Shown piece after piece: positions 8,755 through 17,466 of a stretch of DNA of 51,662 bases. Made by a program: the position numbers and the translations under genes. The notes under the pieces were generated by a model. It saw only the letters and a list, made by a program, of their open reading frames with translations. It was not told the DNA's origin and made no database searches. The DNA comes from Ignavibacteriaceae bacterium. Lineage in GTDB: Bacteria; Bacteroidota; Ignavibacteria; Ignavibacteriales; Ignavibacteriaceae. The first letter of the stretch is position 1, and every line of letters starts with the position of its first letter. Where the stretch lies: assembly GCA_019638025.1 (NCBI GenBank), contig JAHBUO010000012.1, forward strand, positions 1-51,662, in the 5' to 3' direction.

Positions 8755-9402
8755 TTAGTTAAGTGTCTGCGTAGAGTCTGTTGAAGAAATATCTTTTTTC
8801 TCGGAAGCGTTCTTGAACCATAAATCATACTCGTTTTCAGGAAGAACCACGACTTTCGAATACATATATGAATGTTGAAGTCCACAATATTCAGCACAAG
8901 CAATATCAAAACTACCAGTATTCTCTGCCTTGAACCAAACAAAATTTTCTCGATTTGGGAGTACATCACGTTTAATTCTAAAAGCAGGAATAAAGAATGA
9001 GTGATTTACGTCGGCAGATACTAAATCTATTTTTACTGCTCTATTTACAGGGACAAATAGAGTATCAGTTACTAAACCGTTATTATACTCATAAGTCCAT
9101 TTCCACATTTGTCCGGTTGATTTGACCACCATTGCATCACTCGGAGGATTTGATAAATCTTGATACCCCATCCATCCATAGTAGAACATTCCCAGCGTAA
9201 GCAGTACAGGTATGACTGTCCAAACTATTTCAAGAGTTAAATTTCCATGAATGTTTTCAGCTTTAACTTGTTTTTTTCGATTATACTTAAAGACGAAATA
9301 AATCATCAGTATAGTAATCAGTACAAGTAGAGTAAAAGAAATTCCTACTATAAACCAAAATGCAAAATCGACTGACTCAGCGTATGTTGAATTTGGAAAC
9401 AT
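8755..9402 (-). CDS. coxB: Cytochrome c oxidase subunit II (CuA subunit, no fused cytochrome c)
   Basis: 215 aa. Two N-terminal TM helices (about 12-38 and 58-78) precede the cupredoxin domain with all CuA ligands: H134, C169, C173, H177 and M180 in CAEYCGLQHSYM. The aromatic region GQMWKWTYEY (97-106) is the usual electron-entry patch. The protein ends soon after the CuA domain, so unlike caa3-type enzymes it carries no cytochrome c domain. Its electron donor must be a separate cytochrome, and there are several candidates in this locus. It is transcribed after coxD with a 12-bp gap. Confidence 0.96.
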   Translation of the reverse strand: MFPNSTYAESVDFAFWFIVGISFTLLVLITILMIYFVFKYNRKKQVKAENIHGNLTLEIVWTVIPVLLTLGMFYYGWMGYQDLSNPPSDAMVVKSTGQMWKWTYEYNNGLVTDTLFVPVNRAVKIDLVSADVNHSFFIPAFRIKRDVLPNRENFVWFKAENTGSFDIACAEYCGLQHSYMYSKVVVLPENEYDLWFKNASEKKDISSTDSTQTLN

Positions 9403-9414
9403 TACTTCTTCCCT

Positions 9415-9711
9415 TTACAAAAAACTATAATCTGCAAATAATAAAACGAAAGAAACCAGCAAAAATAAGAGTGCAACCCCTACAAACAGAGAGAATACTT
9501 TCGATTCGTTTTTTAGATGCATAAAAATGGTTAAAACTAAATATGATTTAATACTTGCAATTAACAATGCAGTGGCAATAGTCAAACCGCCAAAATCAAT
9601 TCCGGCAACAGCAACTGTAACTCCGGTTAATATTAATAATGCAAGCCATACGATAATATAAATTCCGTAATGAGGTGTATGATTATTATTTGAATGAGAA
9701 TGATTATCCAT
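9415..9711 (-). CDS. Cytochrome c oxidase subunit IV (CoxD/CyoD-like)
   Basis: 98 aa with three predicted TM segments after a His/Asn-rich N-terminus (SHSNNNHTPHYG). The segment KSYLVLTIFMHLKNESK between the second and third helices is typical of the small prokaryotic COX4 subunit. It lies between coxC (8 bp upstream in transcription) and coxB (12 bp downstream), the normal place for this subunit. It has no redox centre and is thought to help assembly or stability of the enzyme. Confidence 0.9.
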   Translation of the reverse strand: MDNHSHSNNNHTPHYGIYIIVWLALLILTGVTVAVAGIDFGGLTIATALLIASIKSYLVLTIFMHLKNESKVFSLFVGVALLFLLVSFVLLFADYSFL

Positions 9712-9719
9712 ATTTTACC

Positions 9720-10340
9720 TCAAGTAATTAAATAGAATAATGGGAACAAGAAAATCCAAATAATATCGACTAAGTGCCAATATAATCCGGCTGATTCTAA
9801 TCTTACATAGTTGTCAGAAGTGATCCTATTCTTTGATGTGAAATAAGTCATCACTCCAATCAACACGACACCTATAATCACGTGCAAACCGTGTAATCCG
9901 GTCATTATATAGTATAATCCGAAGAATAAAATTTCACCGTTACTCTTTTCGAGTAGAGTTTCAGAGCCCGGGAAAATACCATGATGAAATTTTGCTGACC
10001 ATTCAAAAAACTTATTTACCATAAATGCTAAAGCAAAAAGGATTGTAACCGATTGAAGGAAAATCGATAATCCTTTTTGATTCTTTTGAAGAGCCGTGAT
10101 AGATAACGCCATTGTCAAACTGCTAGTTAACAATATAATTGTGTTTAGGGCTCCAAACAATGTGTTTAATTCTTTTGCCGCTAAATGAAATTCTTGCTGA
10201 TAGTTAAATCTATAGATTGAATAAACTAAAAACATACCTCCGAATAATATCAACTCGGTAAATAGGAAGAGCCACATTCCCAATCGAGAACCAACATCAT
10301 CACGATGGACATGTGAAGCACTATGGTCTATACTGCTCAA
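9720..10340 (-). CDS. coxC: Cytochrome c oxidase subunit III
   Basis: 206 aa with five predicted TM helices, the short five-helix form of CoxIII. Visible family features are GMWLFLFTELILFGGMF near the N-terminus, GLYYIMTGLHGLHVIIG (helix with conserved His) and YWHLVDIIWIFLFPLFY at the C-terminus. Its start overlaps the coxA stop by four bases (10337-10340), indicating translational coupling. The subunit stabilises the oxygen reduction core and its proton uptake. Confidence 0.95.
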   Translation of the reverse strand: MSSIDHSASHVHRDDVGSRLGMWLFLFTELILFGGMFLVYSIYRFNYQQEFHLAAKELNTLFGALNTIILLTSSLTMALSITALQKNQKGLSIFLQSVTILFALAFMVNKFFEWSAKFHHGIFPGSETLLEKSNGEILFFGLYYIMTGLHGLHVIIGVVLIGVMTYFTSKNRITSDNYVRLESAGLYWHLVDIIWIFLFPLFYLIT

Positions 10341-11992
10341 TTTGCCTCCTTAACTAAAACATTATCTGAATTATTCTGAACATACTGATAAGGATCAGTT
10401 TCGATTGTTGGAATCTCATCAAAGTTCTCAAGTGGTGGTGGAGTTGGGACATGCCATTCCAAAGTTTCACCTCCCCAAGGATTAACTTCAGAGGTTTTCT
10501 CTCCTTTTAACAACGCATAAATAAAGTTCCCAAACATTATTATTAAACCTAAAATTAATATCCACGATCCTATCGTAGAAACTAAATGATAGATATGATA
10601 TTCAGGAAGATAATCATAATACCTTCTTGGCATTCCCAACCATCCCATAACAAATAGCGGGAAATAGAGTAGATTAAAACCTATAAATAGAGTCCAGAAT
10701 CCATATTTTGCTTTTTGAAGGTTATATTTCTTACCAAACATTTTTGGAAACCAAAAATGAAGTGCGGCAAAAATACCAAACCCGGTTCCACCAAACATCA
10801 CATAATGAAAGTGTGCGACAATAAATGATGTATCGTGAATATGCATATTAACTGAAAGTGCACCTTGAATTAGACCTGTAAATCCACCAATCGAAAATAG
10901 AAAGATAAATCCAAGTGCATATAAGAGTGGTGGGTCTGTAGCAATGGAACCTTTATACAGCGTAGAGACCCAATTAAAAACTTTGATTGCACTTGGTATA
11001 GCTACTAAAAATGTAAGTAATGAAAATACAAACATTGCTGTTCCACTCATACCTACTGTAAACATATGATGTGCCCAAACAAGAGAACCGAACAACGCAA
11101 TTGCTATACTAGAGAAAGCAATGAACTTATAACCAAAAATTGTTCTTTGGGCAAATACTGGAATTATTTCTGAAATTACTCCCATAGCAGGAATAATCAT
11201 GATATAAACAGCCGGATGTGAGTAAATCCAAAATAAGTGTTGGTAAAGGACAGGGTCACCACCAAGTGCCGGATCAAAAATTCCAAATCCAAATGCTCTT
11301 TCCAATATCACAAGTAAAAGAGTGATTCCAACAATTGGTGTGGCTAAAACTTGTATCCATGCAGTAGAGTACAGAGACCATACAAACAGTGGCATTTTAA
11401 ACCATGTCATTCCCGGAACTCTTAACCTATGTATTGTCGTAACAAAATTTAATCCTGTAAGAATTGAAGAAAAGCCTAATACAAATGCTGCTAACAACGC
11501 AGGAAAGACATTTGTAGAAGTTCTAACACTATAAGGGATGTAAAAAGTCCAACCTGTATCAGCAGGCCCACCCGGTAAAAAGACTGAGATAATGGCAAGC
11601 AACCCACCAATTAGAAATAACCACCATGATAACAAATTAAGTCTTGGGAATGAAACATCTTTTGCTCCTACCAGAATTGGAAGGAAAAAATTACCGAAAA
11701 CAGCCGGCAATCCGGGTATAATAAAAAGGAATATCATTATAATGCCGTGAAGAGTAAAAATTGCATTATAGGTTTGAGGATCCATAATTGTTTTACCCGG
11801 TGCTATTAACTCTAATCGCATCAGAAAACCAAAAGTTACCCCTACTGCGAAAAAAATTAACATAGTAATTAGATAAAGGAGACCAATTCTCTTATGATCA
11901 GTAGAGAAAATCCAGGATTTTAACCCTCTCCCCTTTCCGTTATACTCTAAATAACTTTCGTAATTATTTGAAGAAACAGATTTACTTGTCAT
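10337..11992 (-). CDS. coxA: Cytochrome c oxidase subunit I, A2-type haem-copper oxidase
   Basis: 551 aa, about twelve TM helices. The haem and copper ligands are present: FTLHG for low-spin haem, WIYSHPAVY for CuB with the cross-linked Tyr, AHHMFTVGM for the CuB histidine pair, and VAHFHY for both haems. The helix VI motif is YSHPAVY instead of GHPEVY. This replacement of the proton-channel Glu by a Tyr-Ser pair defines the A2 subfamily, first described in Rhodothermus marinus. The D-channel entry (GAKDVSFPR) and K-channel Lys (SAIKVFNW) are retained. It is transcribed 3 bp after sco and overlaps coxC by 4 bp. It reduces oxygen to water and pumps protons. Confidence 0.97.
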   Translation of the reverse strand: MTSKSVSSNNYESYLEYNGKGRGLKSWIFSTDHKRIGLLYLITMLIFFAVGVTFGFLMRLELIAPGKTIMDPQTYNAIFTLHGIIMIFLFIIPGLPAVFGNFFLPILVGAKDVSFPRLNLLSWWLFLIGGLLAIISVFLPGGPADTGWTFYIPYSVRTSTNVFPALLAAFVLGFSSILTGLNFVTTIHRLRVPGMTWFKMPLFVWSLYSTAWIQVLATPIVGITLLLVILERAFGFGIFDPALGGDPVLYQHLFWIYSHPAVYIMIIPAMGVISEIIPVFAQRTIFGYKFIAFSSIAIALFGSLVWAHHMFTVGMSGTAMFVFSLLTFLVAIPSAIKVFNWVSTLYKGSIATDPPLLYALGFIFLFSIGGFTGLIQGALSVNMHIHDTSFIVAHFHYVMFGGTGFGIFAALHFWFPKMFGKKYNLQKAKYGFWTLFIGFNLLYFPLFVMGWLGMPRRYYDYLPEYHIYHLVSTIGSWILILGLIIMFGNFIYALLKGEKTSEVNPWGGETLEWHVPTPPPLENFDEIPTIETDPYQYVQNNSDNVLVKEAN

Positions 11993-11995
11993 GCT

Positions 11996-12781
11996 TTATA
12001 TACCTTTATTCATCTTTTCTTTTTTACGAGGCTTAATACTTAAAAAAATCACATAAATCACTGCTATGATTATTGTAATTGTTGCCGCTATTCTAGTTAC
12101 ATTTAACGCATATTTTTTACCTTGAGCGTCGTAACTAAAACAGAATTTTAAAACTTTTGCAATAGTCGGAGTAACTTTCCCCTCTGAGGTTTCAATTAAT
12201 GCCATCTTAATATCAAATGGGAGGAAAGTTGTACCGGGTAAATATCTGGTAATTTTTCCATCGGAAGCAATAAAGATAAGGGCTCCTGCATGCAGAAAAT
12301 CTTTCCCATCCCTCTTAAAATAAAAACCTGCCGATTTGGTAACCTCACTTATATTTATGCTATCTCCGGTTAAAAAATGCCATGAAGATTTATCAATCTT
12401 TTTCTTAATAGCATTTAGAAATCCTATTTTTTTTCTATTCGCAATTTCCGGAGTTTCTAACTGATCAAATGAAATAGAGAGTATTTGATAATCTTTTCCG
12501 GGAATCAAATCAACTTTATTAATTAATGATGCAACTTCAGACATTAGTGGATTACAAATTCCGGGGCATTCATAATAAACAAACATTAATATTGTCGGTT
12601 TATTAATCAATTCTTTCAATTGAACAAATTCGCCATCTTCATTTTTGAATAATGTCTCAATTGCAACGTATTCACCCAATCTCTCGTCAATTCCTACTTC
12701 AATTCCTTGTTCAGCGGAAAAGGAAATATTCGACAACAACAACAATAAAAAAAAGAACACAAAATTTTTTTTATCCCTCAT
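11996..12781 (-). CDS. SCO1/SenC copper-binding assembly protein
   Basis: 261 aa. An N-terminal signal peptide (FVFFFLLLLLSNISFSAEQ, about 7-25) is followed by a thioredoxin-fold domain with the copper motif C72-P-G-I-C76 in YYECPGICNPLM and the third ligand H164 in FLHAG. A TM helix near 230-252 and a basic tail (KPRKKEKMNKG) anchor it at the C-terminus, so it faces the periplasm. Sco proteins deliver copper to the CuA site of subunit II. It lies directly before coxA (3 bp) and 25 bp after the cytochrome c gene, inside the respiratory locus. Confidence 0.94.
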   Translation of the reverse strand: MRDKKNFVFFFLLLLLSNISFSAEQGIEVGIDERLGEYVAIETLFKNEDGEFVQLKELINKPTILMFVYYECPGICNPLMSEVASLINKVDLIPGKDYQILSISFDQLETPEIANRKKIGFLNAIKKKIDKSSWHFLTGDSINISEVTKSAGFYFKRDGKDFLHAGALIFIASDGKITRYLPGTTFLPFDIKMALIETSEGKVTPTIAKVLKFCFSYDAQGKKYALNVTRIAATITIIIAVIYVIFLSIKPRKKEKMNKGI

Positions 12782-12806
12782 CGGGAAACTCCAAAATAAA
12801 ATCTAT

Positions 12807-13733
12807 CTAAATAGCTACCGATTTAACAAAACTAAAAATTTGTCGAACTTGCACATCACTCAAATTATAAACATCTGATTTAAAACCATTAGCTAAAGGT
12901 TGAGCAGTTAAGGTTAGCAAAAAGTCTTTTTCGCTTTTTAAGGAATTTGTTGAATTTATTATTGTCTCAACTGCTTTTTTCAAATCAGAGGTGAGAGAAC
13001 AAAATAATTCTGCAGAATTATCAGATTGTTTCAACTGATTAATATTTGTGTATACTTTTTCGATTAACTCAGATTTTTTTGCAGATTCAAGTAATAATAG
13101 TTCTGAAGCTGCATTTACCGGCACTGTACCAGCTATTTTCTTACCTGCTGATAAACTGTATGTTTTATCAAGATTCGCTAATTCTTCCTGGCTATCGATT
13201 TGTGGATTAATCATCAAGTTCTTTCGAACATATTGAAGAATTGCAACTCTTTCCGCAACATCCATATAGTCGTATGAAGGCATTCCATTTGCGGCAATTC
13301 CTTTTTCTAATGTATTATACATTTCAGAAAACTTTCGACCATTCTTCCACCCGATTTCATCAGAAAAGTTTCTTGGTTTTGGATTTAGTGCTACACCGGC
13401 AACTCCATCGCCTTTCCCTTCAGTACCATGACAAGAAGAACAAATATTTGTATAAAGTGATTTTCCCTTTTCCAAAACTTCGCCGGATGGTGCAGAGATT
13501 TGTGACATATCAATTGCGGAGGCAATTCTTGGTTCTTGAATAGTCAGCTCAGAAATAATTTTTGTTGTATCCGGTCCAACCGGTTTAAGACTATTACGAG
13601 CAATCTGTTCACTGTTTTCAATATAGATGAAACCTAAACCTACTATCGCAATAAAAAACATCGGATAAACCAATGAGATTAATTTTAGTGGTTCATTTAA
13701 TAAAGAGTCAATCGAAAATTTTTGTTTTTCCAT
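12807..13733 (-). CDS. Membrane-anchored monohaem cytochrome c of the ACIII/oxidase locus
   Basis: 308 aa. One TM helix (about 19-37) anchors a periplasmic domain with CSSCHG (C98, C101, H102) and probable axial M151 in NGMPSY; the GTEGKGDGVAG and NPKPRNF segments are those of ActE-like cytochromes. After about residue 190 there is an extra region of some 110 residues without haem motifs. It lies between actF and sco. Because a complete ActE-like domain is already fused to ActD here, this is an additional cytochrome. I infer that it carries electrons from ACIII to the CuA subunit. Confidence 0.87.
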   Translation of the reverse strand: MEKQKFSIDSLLNEPLKLISLVYPMFFIAIVGLGFIYIENSEQIARNSLKPVGPDTTKIISELTIQEPRIASAIDMSQISAPSGEVLEKGKSLYTNICSSCHGTEGKGDGVAGVALNPKPRNFSDEIGWKNGRKFSEMYNTLEKGIAANGMPSYDYMDVAERVAILQYVRKNLMINPQIDSQEELANLDKTYSLSAGKKIAGTVPVNAASELLLLESAKKSELIEKVYTNINQLKQSDNSAELFCSLTSDLKKAVETIINSTNSLKSEKDFLLTLTAQPLANGFKSDVYNLSDVQVRQIFSFVKSVAI

Positions 13734-13752
13734 ATAAAAAATTCTTAGAAGT

Positions 13753-14940
13753 TTATAATCTAAAATTCAAACCTTTTTCTAATTTAGGATCGCCTATCGG
13801 CACAAGATTAGTTTTCTTTGCATTAAAATAAAATAGAAGCATTACTAATCCGATTGCACCTATTATGAATGAGAAACCTAATATTGTATTTACAAAATTT
13901 GATTCTCCATGAAATGTTGGTAAAATTAACCAATACAAATCAAGAACGTGTGCAAACAAAATCCACAATGCAGCAAACTTTAATTTTTTTGAATCCATCT
14001 TTGCGGGTTGCGACAATAATACTGAGTAAGGGACAAGAAAATGGACTACTATCAAAGCAAGTGATATAAAAATCCAAGAGCCTTCCCATCTAGCTAAGAA
14101 CCAAAAAGTTTCTTCCGGAAGATTTGCATACCAAATCAACATATATTGGGAAAAAGCTATATATCCCCAAAAATTAACAAAAGCAAATAATAGAGCACCC
14201 AAAGAATAGTAATGATCATCTACCATTTTAGGATGAAGATATCCCCCCTCGCGTAACTTTACAGTTGCATAAGTAATTACTGATAATGCCGCCAAGACTG
14301 AACCGGAAAAGAAATAAACACCGAATATTGTTGAAAACCAATGTGGTTCTAAGCTCATCATAAAATCAATTGCGGCTACGGAAGCAGTTATAGCAAATAA
14401 CGGAATAAAAACTGCTGACAATTTTATATTAATTGATGTAAGCTTTTGATCCTTCGTAATATCTTGTTTTTTTGAATTTTTAGTAAAAAGGAAATAGAAC
14501 AATCCCCAGATTGCGAATACAACCACCACCCTAATTGCAAAAAACATTTCATTTAAATAAGGTGATTTCCCTTGCAATACTTTATCTGTTGCAACAACAT
14601 CAGTGTGTGACCAATGAAAAAGAGTATGAAGATTCAATAATATTGGTATTGAAAGTACAATCAAATACGGAATTACTGAAGCGGAGAATTCAATTACTCT
14701 TCTTAAAGGAGTACTCCAATCAGCACCGGCAACGTACTCGAGGGAGATAAGAAATAAAGCACCAACACCTATACTCATTAAAAACATGAATGCAAGTAAG
14801 TAATTGAAAATTGCTTGTTCTGCATTAAGAAAAAACGATATTGTTCCACCTACAATTCCAACCAATAACAATATTAATCCAAGATTTTTAAATCCTGTAG
14901 GGAGTTCTTTTTTAACGAAATTTAGATTATCGTGAGACAT
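13753..14940 (-). CDS. actF: Alternative Complex III subunit ActF (NrfD/PsrC-like membrane subunit)
   Basis: 395 aa integral membrane protein with about ten TM helices of the NrfD/PsrC superfamily, shorter than ActC. Helices contain charged and His residues usual for the family (for example HTLFHWSHTD near 105-114 and MSLEPHWFSTIFGVY near 200). It follows the actD-actE fusion with a 14-bp overlap (14927-14940). In ACIII, ActC and ActF form the paired membrane core that binds quinol and is thought to couple its oxidation to charge movement. Assignment rests on order and family features. Confidence 0.9.
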   Translation of the reverse strand: MSHDNLNFVKKELPTGFKNLGLILLLVGIVGGTISFFLNAEQAIFNYLLAFMFLMSIGVGALFLISLEYVAGADWSTPLRRVIEFSASVIPYLIVLSIPILLNLHTLFHWSHTDVVATDKVLQGKSPYLNEMFFAIRVVVVFAIWGLFYFLFTKNSKKQDITKDQKLTSINIKLSAVFIPLFAITASVAAIDFMMSLEPHWFSTIFGVYFFSGSVLAALSVITYATVKLREGGYLHPKMVDDHYYSLGALLFAFVNFWGYIAFSQYMLIWYANLPEETFWFLARWEGSWIFISLALIVVHFLVPYSVLLSQPAKMDSKKLKFAALWILFAHVLDLYWLILPTFHGESNFVNTILGFSFIIGAIGLVMLLFYFNAKKTNLVPIGDPKLEKGLNFRL

Positions 14941-16093
14941 TCTTCACTGACTCCTTTTTAATCTCTTGAATATCAGCATCCGATGCATTTTTAGCTCGTT
15001 GTAAAACCCGGATATAATTAACAATTGCCCATCTTTCTTCAATATTTAATTGAGAGGCATAAGAAGGCATTACATTCTGACCATTTACAATGATATGGTA
15101 AAGATTTCCATCTTGCCATTCCCGAGCTTTAGTAGTGTGCAAACTTGGAGGAAGTGGGAATTGCCCATTTAATCTACTATCTCCATCTCCAAAATTTCCA
15201 TGACAAGGAGAACAAAAAGTATTATACTTTTTTTCACCCAAAACTAAGTTTTCTTTTGAAGGGAAAAATGGATTTGCTAAAGGAGAACTTGGTTCATTTA
15301 CTCCTGCAAATTCATATGGCAAAAATCCGCGGGCTACTGTTCCCTTTACAGGGGTTCTCATCCCAAAATTATCATTAAAAAATGATGACATTGATTGTAC
15401 ATTAACACGGGATTGTTCCATCATCCAATCAAATGGAGGTAAATACAATATTTTATTCAGATGGATATAAGCTACTCCTGAGACAATTGAGGCTGTCACA
15501 ATGAGAAGAGTGATAAACTTTGGTTCGAAAATTTTTCTATCTACTTTCTCTGCGAAATAAATAATTTCTGTACTCTTTGCTCCAAGGTCAGCAAAAAGTT
15601 TACTTATTTCTTCTTCATTATACTTTGAATCAGTTGCTTCAATACAAACTCCAAACTTATCTATTGAAACAGATTTCATATAATTTGTATCATGAATTGG
15701 ATGACTATTATCCGGATAATAAAAGAAGAATGTTATCATTCCAATAACGGTTGATAACGTAGCCAATAAAACCGTAACTTCGAATGTTACCGGTATAAAA
15801 GCCGGAAAAGCGAAAAATGGCTTTCCACCTATAATCATTGGATAATCCACACTCATAGTCCAATACATGAAGAGTAAAGCTATCGCTGCTCCTGTTAATC
15901 CGAATGTTAATGTAACATACCCTAATTTAGAAGGAGGCAATTTCATTGCTTTATCCATACCATGGACCGGGTAAGGTGTGTGGACATCAAAATTTTTGTA
16001 TCCTTTGTCAGTTACAGTTTTAGCTGCCTTTATTATTGAATCGGGGGAATCAAAAAGTGCTGCTAATCCAAAAACTTTTTTCTGTTGTTCCAT
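14927..16093 (-). CDS. ActD-ActE fusion: DUF3341 membrane subunit joined to monohaem cytochrome c
   Basis: 388 aa. Residues 1 to about 165 match ActD (DUF3341): VFGLAALFDSPDSII at the start, YPVHGMDKAM, and two TM helices around 62-80 and 100-128. A further TM helix (about 190-210) begins the ActE part, with RTPVKGTVARG and NPFFPSKENLVLGEKKY leading to CSPCH (C294, C297, H298) and a Met ligand in NVMPSY. In well-studied ACIII loci actD and actE are separate genes. The domain order here equals the standard gene order, so this is a simple in-frame fusion. It shares one base with the actC stop at 16093. The haem would pass electrons out of the complex on the periplasmic side. Confidence 0.92.
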   Translation of the reverse strand: MEQQKKVFGLAALFDSPDSIIKAAKTVTDKGYKNFDVHTPYPVHGMDKAMKLPPSKLGYVTLTFGLTGAAIALLFMYWTMSVDYPMIIGGKPFFAFPAFIPVTFEVTVLLATLSTVIGMITFFFYYPDNSHPIHDTNYMKSVSIDKFGVCIEATDSKYNEEEISKLFADLGAKSTEIIYFAEKVDRKIFEPKFITLLIVTASIVSGVAYIHLNKILYLPPFDWMMEQSRVNVQSMSSFFNDNFGMRTPVKGTVARGFLPYEFAGVNEPSSPLANPFFPSKENLVLGEKKYNTFCSPCHGNFGDGDSRLNGQFPLPPSLHTTKAREWQDGNLYHIIVNGQNVMPSYASQLNIEERWAIVNYIRVLQRAKNASDADIQEIKKESVKNVSR

Positions 16094-17466
16094 TAGTGAT
16101 CACCTCCATGATGCGAAGGCTGTGCCCCGTCTGCAACTGCTTTAACTTCTGAAATCGATACAACCGGAAGAGTTTTTGTAAACAGTAAAACCAATGTGAA
16201 GAATAATCCGAAGCTTCCGATTAGAACTCCGAAATCAACTAAGGTTGGTGTATAATATCCCCAACTAGATGGTAAGAAATCACGATGCAACGAGGTTACC
16301 GTGATAACAAATCTCTCAAACCACATACCGATGTTGACAAAAATTGCAATAATTAACATCAGAGGAACAGATCTTCTTATTTTCTTTACCCAGAAAAACT
16401 GTGGGAAAATAACATTGCAACTTACCATTATCCAGTAAGCCCAAGCATAGGGACCAAAAGCTCTATTTATAAATGCAAATTGTTCAACCGGATTTCCGCT
16501 GTACCAAGCTATGAAAAATTCCATACCATAAGCATAACCAACCATCATACCGGTTGCAAGAATAACTTTATTCATCTTTTCAAGATGATTTATAGTAATT
16601 ATATTTTCTAAATCAAAAACTTTTCTGACAAATATTAAAACTGTAACCACCATGGCAAATCCGGAAAATATTGCCCCTGCAACGAAGTATGGAGGGAAAA
16701 TCGTAGTATGCCACCCGGGTAAAATCGATACAGCAAAATCGAAAGAAACTATAGTATGTACAGAAAGAACGAGAGGGGTTGCAAAACCTGCAAGCAACAT
16801 ATATGATTTTTCATAATGCTGCCAGTTTCTGTGAGAATGTCTCCACCCAAGACTAAATACTGAGTAAATAACCTTCTTTATCTTTGAGGCAGTTCTATCT
16901 CTCAAGGTTGCGAAATCAGGAATGAGACCGACATACCAAAAGACTAAGGAGACAGTAAAGTAAGTAGAAACAGCAAAAACGTCCCAAATAAGAGGAGACG
17001 TAAAATTCACCCATAATCCATGTTGATTTGGATACGGTAATAGATAAACAACAGCTACCCACATACGTCCGGTGTGAAGAACCGGAAAAATTGCGGCACA
17101 CATAACTGCAAATATTGTCATCGCTTCAGCAAAACGAGCTATACCGGTTCTCCATTTCTGCCTCAACAGAAATAGAATTGCAGATATAAGGGTTCCTGCA
17201 TGACCGATACCAACCCAAAAAACGAAATTAACGATATCAAAAGCCCAACCAACCGGTTGATTATTCCCCCACATACCAATACCATAATATAATGTAAGAG
17301 CTACACTTACTGCTCCAATAGACATTAATGATAAAGTAAATGATAATGCAAGAAAATACTTTTTATTCGGTTTTTCGTCCATGGGACGGGCAATAAGATC
17401 ATCGATTTCTCGAAGAGAGAGCCTTCCTTCAACTACCGGTAATTCTTGAGAATAATCAATATTCAC
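16093..17466 (-). CDS. actC: Alternative Complex III subunit ActC (NrfD-like quinol-binding membrane subunit)
   Basis: 457 aa with about ten TM helices of the NrfD/PsrC family. Typical ActC features are visible: [19 protein letters not shown] (about 88-106) with the conserved His near the quinol site, [15 protein letters not shown] loop, and [20 protein letters not shown] (about 250-270). The tail is His-rich (QPSHHGGDH). The gene shares single bases with actB at 17466 and with the actD-actE fusion at 16093, so translation is probably coupled. It supplies the main quinol oxidation site of ACIII. Confidence 0.95.
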   Translation of the reverse strand: MNIDYSQELPVVEGRLSLREIDDLIARPMDEKPNKKYFLALSFTLSLMSIGAVSVALTLYYGIGMWGNNQPVGWAFDIVNFVFWVGIGHAGTLISAILFLLRQKWRTGIARFAEAMTIFAVMCAAIFPVLHTGRMWVAVVYLLPYPNQHGLWVNFTSPLIWDVFAVSTYFTVSLVFWYVGLIPDFATLRDRTASKIKKVIYSVFSLGWRHSHRNWQHYEKSYMLLAGFATPLVLSVHTIVSFDFAVSILPGWHTTIFPPYFVAGAIFSGFAMVVTVLIFVRKVFDLENIITINHLEKMNKVILATGMMVGYAYGMEFFIAWYSGNPVEQFAFINRAFGPYAWAYWIMVSCNVIFPQFFWVKKIRRSVPLMLIIAIFVNIGMWFERFVITVTSLHRDFLPSSWGYYTPTLVDFGVLIGSFGLFFTLVLLFTKTLPVVSISEVKAVADGAQPSHHGGDH

